Notes under the pieces: generated by a model
Databases searched by the model: none
Told to the model about the DNA's origin: nothing
Seen by the model: only the letters and a program-made list of their open reading frames with translations
DNA from: an uncultured Sulfurovum sp.
Lineage (GTDB): Bacteria > Campylobacterota > Campylobacteria > Campylobacterales > Sulfurovaceae
Direction: 5' to 3'
Assembly (NCBI GenBank): GCA_902727855.1
Contig: CACVAS010000147.1
Span: 1 to 64,000 of the forward strand
DNA length: 64,000 nucleotides
Part shown: positions 42,271 to 52,000 of the stretch, in pieces
How positions within the stretch are numbered: position 1 is the stretch's first letter
How the letters are laid out: each line of letters starts with the position of its first letter
Made by a program: the position numbers and the translations under genes

Positions 42271-43584
42271 ATGCTAAGATTTGCCTCATCCCCTACTGAT
42301 GACATGCACATAAGTAACTTGCGTGTTGCCATAGTGAGTTACCTCATGTCTCAACAAAAAGAAGAGAATTTTACCGTTCGTATTGATGATACCCATAAAA
42401 AAGAAAATATTGAAGGTAAAGATACAGAGATTATGCAAATTTTAGAAAAGTTTGCACTCACACATACCTCTGTTTTTCACCAGAGTGAGCACCTTCATAT
42501 GCATCAAACATTTGCTATTAAACTCTTGGAAGAAAACAGCGCTTTTCTCTGCACATGTACACTTCATGATGAAACAGGGTCTTACACAGAACAATCTTAT
42601 TTAGGACACTGTCAAGATATTGACCCATCTGAACAAAAAGAGTTACACAAGTCTCTAAAAGCGTCTGGGAAACCTTTTGTCATTCGTCTCAAATCACCTA
42701 CACATAACATAGTCTACCATGACCTCATTCAAGGTGATGTCATGACACCTATAGATAAAGTGGACTCATTTGTTATTTTACATGAAGATGGGACACCTAG
42801 CCATACATTTGCATCGGCTTGTGATGATATGCTCTCAGGCGTTACCACAGTCATTGACACAGCAGAACACCTAAGAGATACAGCAAAAGAAGTACATATT
42901 AAAAAGCAACTGGGTTATGAGCAAGAGACCAATTATGTGCATCTATCATCTCTTTTAAATGTTGACGGTAAAGCACTCTCAAAGGAAGATGATCTATTTT
43001 ATGTTAAATCGCTCTTAGAAGAAGGTTTTATACCTGATGCAATCATTAATTATCTTTTACTACTAGGTTACACAAGTGGGAATCAAGAGATATTTACATT
43101 GCCTGAAGCGATAGAATGGTTTAACCTAGATAACCTTTCAAAAACAGCCACAACATTTGATATAGAAAAACTACGTTTTATTAACAAGGAACATCTCAAA
43201 AAGATGGATGATAAAAGACTCTCTTCTCTCTTTGGCTTTGCCGATGAGAGTATTGGTAAACTGGCTAAACTCTACTTAGAAGAAGTCAGTACAACCAAAG
43301 AACTAGAAGCTAAAGTCAAGCCTATTTTTCAAGCAAAAGACTTCTCTAGACAATATGGAAAAGAGATGCGTAAACTAGAACATATTATAGCTGATGCACC
43401 ATACATAGAAAGCTATGATGCATTTCACGCATACCTTACTAAAAAGTCTGGATTTTCAGACAAAATATTGTTAAAGCCACTTCGTTGTCTACTTACGGGT
43501 AACTACTCTAACACGGAAAATGAACCAAAACTATCGGACATCTACCCATTCATCAAATCATACATACTGGAGGTCGCCTCATGA
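42271..43584 (+). CDS. gltX: Glutamyl-tRNA synthetase, GluRS2-like
   Basis: FASSPTDDMHISNLR (HIGH-like), KALSKED (KMSKS-like), TPSHTFASACDDMLSGVTTVI. Confidence 0.88.
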   Translation: MLRFASSPTDDMHISNLRVAIVSYLMSQQKEENFTVRIDDTHKKENIEGKDTEIMQILEKFALTHTSVFHQSEHLHMHQTFAIKLLEENSAFLCTCTLHDETGSYTEQSYLGHCQDIDPSEQKELHKSLKASGKPFVIRLKSPTHNIVYHDLIQGDVMTPIDKVDSFVILHEDGTPSHTFASACDDMLSGVTTVIDTAEHLRDTAKEVHIKKQLGYEQETNYVHLSSLLNVDGKALSKEDDLFYVKSLLEEGFIPDAIINYLLLLGYTSGNQEIFTLPEAIEWFNLDNLSKTATTFDIEKLRFINKEHLKKMDDKRLSSLFGFADESIGKLAKLYLEEVSTTKELEAKVKPIFQAKDFSRQYGKEMRKLEHIIADAPYIESYDAFHAYLTKKSGFSDKILLKPLRCLLTGNYSNTENEPKLSDIYPFIKSYILEVAS

Positions 43585-43856
43585 GTGCACTTATTTACTC
43601 TATTGTTCAACTTTTACACACAGTCATCAACCTTTACATCTGGATCGTTATTATAGCATCCTTACTTTCATTTGTTAAACCTGATCCACACCACCCTATT
43701 GTTCAGGCACTTTACCGTTTAACAGATCCTGTTTTAAGTTATATACGAGAAAAATTGCCATTTGTTGTACTCTCAGGTATTGACCTATCTCCAGTTGTTG
43801 TAGTACTTGGCTTACAGCTGCTTGACAACTTTATGATACGCTCTATAGTAGGATAG
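43581..43856 (+). CDS. YggT family membrane protein
   Basis: VIIASLLSFVKPDPHHPIVQALYRLTDPVLSYIR. Confidence 0.85.
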   Translation: MSALIYSIVQLLHTVINLYIWIVIIASLLSFVKPDPHHPIVQALYRLTDPVLSYIREKLPFVVLSGIDLSPVVVVLGLQLLDNFMIRSIVG

Positions 43857-43864
43857 ATAAACAC

Positions 43865-45142
43865 TTGAAGCACATCTTTCTACTCTCTATACTTTTTTTA
43901 ATTTTGGGACAAACACATGCTTATGCCAAAAGTTTCACCTATCATCAAATAGATAAAATACCAAAAAGTGTAGAGAAAGACTACTACATTTGGCGTTTTC
44001 TTATCCAAAAAAACACCACAAGACAAGAAGCAAAAAAGATTATCTATCAAGCCAATAGTATCAATAAAAAACTACGTATTGCTTACAAGAAAAAAACTGG
44101 GCTTGCTACACCATCACTGCCACGACCTAAAGGAACACTCCCTCCACATATCTGGAAAAATAGAGCCAAAGCCAATAAATATTTCCGTAAAGGTCTCAAA
44201 TTCTTACAAGCCAATAAAATGCAGACAGCAACACAATATTTTGACGCGGCAAGAAGACATTATGTAAAAAGACATGAAAAAGATAAAACACTTTTTTGGC
44301 TCTATATGAGTACCAAAAACTCTTTATATCTTAAACATCTTGAGAGAAGCCATAGCCCCAATATGTACACGCTACTTGCTGCGGATACTTCAAATAGTCC
44401 CTACCCAAAAACGATTACCCAACGTTTTAAATATTATGATAAAAAAAACTTTAAAGACAACAATCCCATTACTTGGGCAACAATAAAACATAAAATGAAT
44501 TCACTCTCCAATAGCCAAATATCAAATCTCGCTGACAACTATACCTATCAAGAGAGCATAGGTATTTACACCTACTTAAAAGCAAAAGCAAGTGACTATA
44601 AAAAGTCTTACTTTCCTATGCCATACCGTGATATCATGAAAGACTTACCTTTAAGAAGACAGGCACTCATTTATGCCATAGCACGTCAGGAGAGTCGTTT
44701 TGTACCTGCTTCTGTTTCACGCTCTTTTGCCTTAGGTATGATGCAGTTTATGCCATTTCTCATTAAAGATATTGCTAAGAAAAAAGGGTACAAAATGGAC
44801 TTAGATAAAATGTTTAATCCGTATGTTGCTATTGAGTTTGCTGATTATCATTTAGACTATCTCAATAAATATCTTTACCATCCTCTTTTTGTTGCCTATG
44901 CCTATAATGGTGGCATAGGGTTCACGAAACGTCATATATTAAACAATAAGCATTTTCGACATGGAAAGTATGAACCTTATATGAGTATGGAGACAATGAA
45001 AAATGTAGAGGCAAGAGAGTATGGCAAAAAAGTTTTAGCAAACTACATCATATACCTCAATAAACTAGGCATGCCATCACGTATCTCTTCTTTTATTGGC
45101 GATCTTGCAACCCCTTCTAAAACAGATAAGTTTAGAAGATAG
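43865..45142 (+). CDS. Soluble lytic murein transglycosylase
   Basis: ARQESRFVPASVSRSFALGMMQFMPFLIKDIAK, AYNGG. Confidence 0.9.
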   Translation: MKHIFLLSILFLILGQTHAYAKSFTYHQIDKIPKSVEKDYYIWRFLIQKNTTRQEAKKIIYQANSINKKLRIAYKKKTGLATPSLPRPKGTLPPHIWKNRAKANKYFRKGLKFLQANKMQTATQYFDAARRHYVKRHEKDKTLFWLYMSTKNSLYLKHLERSHSPNMYTLLAADTSNSPYPKTITQRFKYYDKKNFKDNNPITWATIKHKMNSLSNSQISNLADNYTYQESIGIYTYLKAKASDYKKSYFPMPYRDIMKDLPLRRQALIYAIARQESRFVPASVSRSFALGMMQFMPFLIKDIAKKKGYKMDLDKMFNPYVAIEFADYHLDYLNKYLYHPLFVAYAYNGGIGFTKRHILNNKHFRHGKYEPYMSMETMKNVEAREYGKKVLANYIIYLNKLGMPSRISSFIGDLATPSKTDKFRR

Positions 45143-45815
45143 CACCTTTTATAAAGGTGAATTTAGCCGCTTTTGCAAAAGGAAGCTCACCACTTCCATA
45201 ATGTTTGCTTTTTAATTTAAGTTTAAATGTTTTCTTCTTGCTATGTGCAAATTTCACAAGTGCAAACCTACTCCACTCTGAGACAAATGACAAGTTTTTT
45301 AACCTATGATCTCTTTTGTCTAACTCCTCAATGTATATTGCTTTTTGACCATTTTTTTTATCACTAAGGGTAAGTTCAAAATCTGTTGTCATATTTTGTT
45401 CTTCACTTTTTGTTGTATTATCATCATTTGTAGTATTTAAATCAGAAATATCATTCTTAACAATAGTTAGATTTGTTTCATTGTTATCTTCTGGCTCAGG
45501 CCATACTCTCGTACCTAGTATTTCTGCCATGCTCTCTGAATCATTGTCTATCTCTTCAGAATTTACATAAAAGCCAATAATAAAGGTTTCATTACTCTCA
45601 TTATCATCTTTTTTAAATCTGTTTTCATAGAGGTATGTAGCTGTCATGACTACTTTGGTAACATTGTTCTCAGACAACAAAAGACTCTCAGTTTTTTGTA
45701 ACTTTTTATATTGTGAGACTTTCTCACTATAAGAGCCTATAAGATGTTTTTCTTTTTTTGATGCACATCCGGTTAAAAGTACCAGTATGGCTAAAATTAA
45801 ACCCCACTTTATCAA
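45132..45815 (-). CDS. Hypothetical lipoprotein
   Basis: Lipobox LLTGCAS; low-complexity acidic centre. Confidence 0.6.
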   Translation of the reverse strand: MIKWGLILAILVLLTGCASKKEKHLIGSYSEKVSQYKKLQKTESLLLSENNVTKVVMTATYLYENRFKKDDNESNETFIIGFYVNSEEIDNDSESMAEILGTRVWPEPEDNNETNLTIVKNDISDLNTTNDDNTTKSEEQNMTTDFELTLSDKKNGQKAIYIEELDKRDHRLKNLSFVSEWSRFALVKFAHSKKKTFKLKLKSKHYGSGELPFAKAAKFTFIKGAIF

Positions 45816-45925
45816 TTGAAACTCCTATGTCTATATATTAAAATATGTAAAGATTCATTTTAACATACTTTCAATAAACATTTAAGTATAATTAGCGTCA
45901 ATAAAAATCTAAGGGAACACTTATA

Positions 45926-46423
45926 ATGTACAAAAGAGTAGCCGTAGCATTCACCGGACCTTCTGGTTCAGGGAAAACCACATTGGTTGAAAAAGTTGCT
46001 ACGATTCTCATAGAAGAGCGTAAAGTTGCCATCATTAAAAATGACCCTAAAAACAAAGCCAAGTTTGATGTTGAGGGAAAAGACAGTTATAAGTTTTCTC
46101 AAACTGGTGCTGAAGTCGTCATCACTTCACCTACACGTACCACCTACTTTTCACAACGTGAAAAAACACTTGATGACATCGTATCTATGATAAATGACTT
46201 TGATATTTTACTTGTTGAAGGGCTTAAAACATTGCCCTTACCACGTATCGCCATTTTTAGAAATGAAATTGATGAAAGTTATTTTGAGTGTTCTGAAGCT
46301 ATTGCTACTGACGAGAGCATTGATCTTTCACAGTATACCATACCAAAACATATCACACTACTCAACCTAAATAACAGTAAACAAATCATAGCCTGGATAG
46401 ACGCGCATGCCAAAAGAATATAA
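45926..46423 (+). CDS. mobB: Molybdopterin-guanine dinucleotide biosynthesis protein B
   Basis: VAFTGPSGSGKTTLVEKV; DILLVEGLKTLPLPRI. Confidence 0.9.
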   Translation: MYKRVAVAFTGPSGSGKTTLVEKVATILIEERKVAIIKNDPKNKAKFDVEGKDSYKFSQTGAEVVITSPTRTTYFSQREKTLDDIVSMINDFDILLVEGLKTLPLPRIAIFRNEIDESYFECSEAIATDESIDLSQYTIPKHITLLNLNNSKQIIAWIDAHAKRI

Positions 46424-46446
46424 TAAAAAATATTAGAGGATAGAAA

Positions 46447-47295
46447 ATGAACACTATATTTGAAACCATTAAAACCATTGCATTTGACATTGATGATGCT
46501 ATTAAAACAGCAGACCTTGGCTACAGCGACAGTGAAAATTCATCGGGCGAAGATCAACTCAAACTAGATGTTCAGTCAGATATCATTATAGAAAAAGCTT
46601 TTGCTTTTGTGGCTATAGTAAAAAATCTTGTCAGTGAAGAGAAAGAAGGTGTACTTGAACTCCATGAGACTGGTAAGTACACTATCTGCTATGACCCATT
46701 AGATGGTTCGTCTTTAGTTGATGTCAATCTTTCTGTAGGGTCAATCTTTGGCATCTATGAGGGTAAGTTACAGGCTTCTAACCTTGTGGCTTCTGTGTAC
46801 GTTGTCTATGGACCGCGTATTGAACTGGTAATTGCACAACATGGTAAAAAGCCTATGCTTTCACGCGCCTTTGGTACGCAGTTTAGAGAAGTAGGTGAAA
46901 TAAGCATGAACGAAAAAGGTAAACTCAATGCCCCTGGAGGTACACAACAAAATTGGTCTAGTGTACACAAAACCTTTGTAGACTCACTTTTTAACCAAGG
47001 CTACAGACTGCGTTACTCTGGTGGTATGGTACCAGACTTGCATCAAATTATGCTCAAAGGTGGAGGACTTTTCTCTTACCCTGGCACAACAGACAAGCCT
47101 GACGGTAAATTAAGACAACTCTTTGAAGTGATTCCTTTTGCATTTATGTATGAACAAGCCGGTGGACAGGCTGTCAATGAAAAAGGGCAAAGACTTATGG
47201 AGCTTATTCCTACTCACCCACATGACACTAGCCCTTGTTTTTTTGGGTCTAACCATGAGATAGAAGCTATGAAAAAAGCTTACGGTGTACACTAA
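46447..47295 (+). CDS. fbp: Class I fructose-1,6-bisphosphatase
   Basis: [44 protein letters not shown]. Confidence 0.95.
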   Translation: MNTIFETIKTIAFDIDDAIKTADLGYSDSENSSGEDQLKLDVQSDIIIEKAFAFVAIVKNLVSEEKEGVLELHETGKYTICYDPLDGSSLVDVNLSVGSIFGIYEGKLQASNLVASVYVVYGPRIELVIAQHGKKPMLSRAFGTQFREVGEISMNEKGKLNAPGGTQQNWSSVHKTFVDSLFNQGYRLRYSGGMVPDLHQIMLKGGGLFSYPGTTDKPDGKLRQLFEVIPFAFMYEQAGGQAVNEKGQRLMELIPTHPHDTSPCFFGSNHEIEAMKKAYGVH

Positions 47296-47492
47296 TGTCT
47301 GAAAAAATGCTAGATGAATGGCAACTCGTTTTAGAAGAAAAAAAACATGCACTTGAAGTACATATGAAACAACAAGGTATTAAAAGTGAAATGGACTGTA
47401 AAGACTTCCCAAACTGCCCAGTTCAAGAAGCTTACGTGAAGGCTGTTTATGACTCTATGAGTAAAGGTAAAGGTGGCGGGTTTGAGTTCTAA
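47295..47492 (+). CDS. Hypothetical small protein
   Basis: ATG-TAA overlap with fbp. Confidence 0.6.
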   Translation: MSEKMLDEWQLVLEEKKHALEVHMKQQGIKSEMDCKDFPNCPVQEAYVKAVYDSMSKGKGGGFEF

Positions 47493-47508
47493 GAGACCCC
47501 TCCAAAGA

Positions 47509-47748
47509 CTAAGAAATCAATTGTAACTTCTTCTCCCTACTCATTTTTTTTATCTCATACTCACGCTTAGATGCACTACTTCTATCTGCATGTGTTTCAC
47601 TATAGACCAGTGCCACAGGACGACGCACCCGTGTATACTTAGCCCCTTTAACTGAATTGTTATGCTCTTCAACCCTACGTTCAAGATTTGTAGTTATCCC
47701 TGTATAGAGGGTGTCATCGGAGCATTTTAAGATGTAGAGTTGATACAT
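47509..47748 (-). CDS. GIY-YIG domain protein
   Basis: MYQLYILKCSDDTLYTGITTNLERRVEEHN. Confidence 0.93.
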   Translation of the reverse strand: MYQLYILKCSDDTLYTGITTNLERRVEEHNNSVKGAKYTRVRRPVALVYSETHADRSSASKREYEIKKMSREKKLQLIS

Positions 47749-47768
47749 AGCAGACTTTTATAAATAAA

Positions 47769-48311
47769 TTATTTTCTAAAACGTTTAAATACCTTCTTGA
47801 AATCAATAGAAGCCTTACAGGTAGTCTCTTCAAAGTTATATGACTCTGTTAAAAAATCACCTTCTTTAGTATATTTTCCATTTTCAAGTCTATAGATTTT
47901 TGCTTTTAAATCATTAGGGTAGACAATAATATAGTATTTGACTTTCTCTTCTTCATAGAGTTTAAACTTTGTCTTTTCATCTCGCTTAGCTGTAGTCTTG
48001 CTAATCACCTCGACAATAATCTCTGGTGCTTTTGTCATATAAGCATCATTGGTCTCGTTACAAATGAGTACTACGTCAGGCTTTACAATAGTATCATCAT
48101 TGACTTTCCAGTCAGCTTCTCCAAAGACAAGGCACTCTCTACACTCTCCTATGGAACTTTTTAATTCAAAGAGTATATCTCCTGCTATTACTTGATGATT
48201 TATCATAGGTGCAGGAGCCATTGCCAAAGGCACACCAGAAATAAGCTCCCAATCACCTTTCCATTGACAGTAGTCATCATAGGTATAATATTCGACTACA
48301 CACATTATCAT
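47769..48311 (-). CDS. Uma2 family putative restriction endonuclease, copy 1
   Basis: YYTYDDYCQWKGDWELISGVPLAMAPAPMINHQ...VKPDVVLIC...PEIIVEVISKTT. Confidence 0.9.
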   Translation of the reverse strand: MIMCVVEYYTYDDYCQWKGDWELISGVPLAMAPAPMINHQVIAGDILFELKSSIGECRECLVFGEADWKVNDDTIVKPDVVLICNETNDAYMTKAPEIIVEVISKTTAKRDEKTKFKLYEEEKVKYYIIVYPNDLKAKIYRLENGKYTKEGDFLTESYNFEETTCKASIDFKKVFKRFRK

Positions 48312-48344
48312 TCTCCATTAACCTAAGTTTCATGAGGTTATTAT

Positions 48345-48385
48345 AACATAATTCCATAGGGTGCAATTTCGATTGCACCACGTAA
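48345..48385. repeat. REP-like palindrome copy 1
   Basis: ataattccatagGGTGCAATttcgATTGCACCacgtaa. Confidence 0.75.
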
Positions 48386-48457
48386 AGGAACCTAAATACA
48401 AACACACTCTCACCACATGGAAAACTCTTTTTTTTCGTATAGAGCACACCCTTTTTC

Positions 48458-48988
48458 TTATCTAAAACGTTTAAAGACTTGCTTGAAATCTATAGTTACT
48501 TTACACTCTAGGTGATCAAAGTACATCACTTCATTTGTAAAGTCACCCACTTTATCATATGTACCATCTTTAAGTTTAAACACTTTTGCTTTTAAGTCAT
48601 TGGGGTAGACTATGACGTAGTAAGGTACTTTCTCTTTTTCGTATAGCTCAAACTTTGTTACTTCATCACGTCTTGCAGTACTTTTAGATATCACTTCAAC
48701 CAGTACTTTAGGTGGCTTCGTGATGTATGAGTCATGTGTTTCATTACATATCATCACGACATCAGGCTTCACGATGGTTTCATCACTTATCTTCCAGTCT
48801 TGCTCTCCTATCACTATGCACTCTTCACACTCTAAACTATTTGAGAGTTCAACCAAAACAAAAGAGGCTAACATTTGATGATTAATCATAGGACTAGGAG
48901 CCATCATTAAAGGATAACCATCTATTAACTCCCAGTTACCCTCCCACTGAATATAGTCACTGTAACTGTAGTATTCTATAGCACCCAT
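48458..48988 (-). CDS. Uma2 family putative restriction endonuclease, copy 2
   Basis: Paralogue of 47769-48311, highly similar along its length. Confidence 0.9.
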   Translation of the reverse strand: MGAIEYYSYSDYIQWEGNWELIDGYPLMMAPSPMINHQMLASFVLVELSNSLECEECIVIGEQDWKISDETIVKPDVVMICNETHDSYITKPPKVLVEVISKSTARRDEVTKFELYEKEKVPYYVIVYPNDLKAKVFKLKDGTYDKVGDFTNEVMYFDHLECKVTIDFKQVFKRFR

Positions 48989-49014
48989 ATATAGTCCTTT
49001 TTCATTTATTATAA

Positions 49015-49055
49015 CATAATTCCGTAGGGTGGGATTTCAACCCACCACGTAATAA
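49015..49055. repeat. REP-like palindrome copy 2
   Basis: ataattccgtagGGTGGGatttcaaCCCACCacgtaa; shares flanks with copy 1. Confidence 0.75.
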
Positions 49056-49097
49056 GATAAGAAAAAGGTAAAACTTTCGCCGTAAGGGCTCATCCAT

Positions 49098-52000
49098 TTA
49101 GCCTTTCAACGGTATCATAATCATCAAGTCATCTGCTATGATAGGCACAAACTTCTTAGGCTTCTTAGTATCACTTGGGTCTAATGGGTCTGAACCTGCT
49201 TCTATCTCATCTTTATTACTCACACCATCACCATCACTATCTGTATCTCCACCATCACTTGCATCTAGTGGGTCAAAGCCCCATTTTCTTTCATCTGCAT
49301 CGCTTATCCCATCGTTGTCATCATCCGTGTCTGCATTATTTCCTGTACCGTCATGGTCTGTGTCTACAGATTCATTTTTGTTTAGTGGTAAGTCATCGTT
49401 GTTGTCTAGGACACCATCTCCATCATCGTCATCATCAGCATTATTTCCTGTGCCGTCGTTGTCTGTGTCTAACCATTCACTTGCATCTCTTGGAAAAGCA
49501 TCGGCTGCATTGACTACACCATCACCATCTATATCTGGGTCATTATTATCTGACACGCCATCATCATCTAAATCTGGAGCAAACCAACCACCATCTCTTA
49601 TGATATCTGCTATGTTCACCGTGTAGCTATCTAGTACAGTTGTACCACTGGCTGTGTTACTAGCCAAGTTATATATATCATCCAGTATATCTGGTATGCC
49701 ATTATTATTTTCATCAAAAGCATAACGTATGTCACTTACCCATTGGTCTACAGTGTCTTGTAGTCCATCATTATCTGCATCGGTATAGCTCATGTTTATA
49801 GCACTACTGACTATGTTTTTTACACCATCATTATCTAGCACGGCATACAGTGTTTTGAGTGTGATAGGTAAATTATGGCTATCTATAGGACTACTTACTT
49901 CAACCCCATTAGCAAAGTATGTAACGCCCAAAGTATCTACAGCGTTATACAACGTATGGATAGAAGCATTGATAGCATCTGCTTGTACATTACTAAGTGT
50001 TGCAGTGAGTGTTTCTCCATACTCTATACTTTGTGGGCTTACATTGAGTGTAGCATGAGGTATCATAAAGATGCGTTGTATGACCTGCGTTAGTTCTGCT
50101 CTGCTAATGCTTTGTTGTGGGTTAGCATGTGTAACTGTCATAAACAGACCAAATGCTTTAGCCACTTTAGCATAGTGCAACATCACGTCATCAGAAAAGT
50201 CTACCTCATCTACAAAGCTTACGTTACTGTCTAGGTGATACACTTTGGCTTCTAGGTCTAAGGTCTTGACTATCAGCTGTGCTATGCTTTCTCTACTTGG
50301 GTAAATATATGCCAAGTTACCCATCTCACTTTTCAACGCTCCAGTATCTACGGCAAAGGTGTAGTACGGCATCGCCCATGTTGGGAATGTACTTCTGTAG
50401 TACTCAGCTGTTTTTAGCTCTATAAGCCCTGCTTTTTGCTCTGCTTTTATGACTATCTTCAAGGCTTCTGCCAAAGAGACATTGTCATCTGGTCTAAAGA
50501 TACGCTGAGTCTCATCATCTGAGTTTACTTGTCCTTCTACCACACCTTTAAGTGTACCAAAGGCTATGGCATCAAAATACTCACTACTACTAGCCACATC
50601 TACATAGTAGTTTTCTATACTATTTTGACTAAAGTCAATGACTCTAAACTCTTTTACCACTGTCTCTTTACCATCATTTAGTCCTATCTTAATGGTGTGT
50701 GCCACTTGTCCATCAGAAAAAGATGCACTCAGTCTATTGCCATTTAGGCTTACGCTTCCGCCTGCACTGTCCTCTACACTGAGTGTGACCACATCGCCAT
50801 CACTATCATACGTTTCTATCTCTAAGTACGCACTGCTGTCCCCCACTAGTCTTGTGAGCTGCCCGTCTGCTAGACGTGGGGCATGGTTGATCTTGGTCAA
50901 GCTCCAAAAAGTATCGCTTCCGCTTACTTTCACTATTTCACCATTGCTGTTTTTGAATTGTAGGGTTAGTTTGTTAATGGCATTGGTGGTGTTTGGGGTT
51001 AAATTGATTTTTAGGGTGTTGCCTTCTTTTATGAAGTCATCTACTGTTATGGTATTTTGGTAGGTATTTTCTAGAATGTTGATGCTTAAATCGGTTAGCT
51101 CTTTGTTGAATGTCCACTCTTTTGTGAAAGCGTTGCCAATAACTGTTCCGTCAAGATAGTTTTCATTGAGTAGGTTTATGGTTTGTATTGTTGTGGTTGG
51201 CGTAGTACCACCACCTAATTTGTAAAGTTCTTGAATTTCTGACTCACTTAAGGCTCTGTTGTAGATGCGGAGGTCATCGATATGACCATTGTAATAATAA
51301 TTTTTTGTTGCATAAGTACCTATAAAAAGTTTTAATAAATTATCTGAATTTAGACTACCTTGAAGTACATCTAAACTATATATGATCTTGCTATTTTTAA
51401 AAGCTTTTAGTTTTTTTTCATTACCATTGTATATAAAACCAAGTTGTTGCCAAGAATCATTAATTTGAACTTCATTATAATACTCAGAACTGTCTGATTC
51501 TAAAACCTGAACACCAACTGAATTTAAATGCTGCTTTATGGACCATACATCATTTACATTACTTCCACTGTATTCTCTCCCAACGATCATACCCCAGTCA
51601 TTAGATAAATCTGATGTTTTAGCCCATACAGAAACTGATAGAGTTTGTTCATTATCACCAACATTACTATCAATTTCAATGTGGTCATCAACCCCATCAA
51701 AACTCCCAGCCTGACCAATCACTCCATCCACATAACTCACACCACCATATTCAGTACCATGATTACCGTTACCAGAACTGTCATTGGCATCACCCTCAAA
51801 CTCGTAGTGGGCCACGAGACCCTCCTCTAAATCTATGGGATCTTGTTGTTTTAGTGCGTATAGTTCTTGGATTTCTGTTTCATTTAATGCTCGGTTGTAG
51901 ATTCGGAGGTCGTCTAGATTGCCATTGTAAAAAGAATAGTTATTATGATTTTCTTCCGTCCAAGCAATTCTTAGATTATTAGTATTTCTATTAAAAGATG

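Noticed and set aside
49138-49626. Plus-strand ORFs rich in Ser/His/Leu (SPSPSLSVSPPSL...)
   Set aside because: Antisense of Asp-rich TSP3 repeats of the giant protein.
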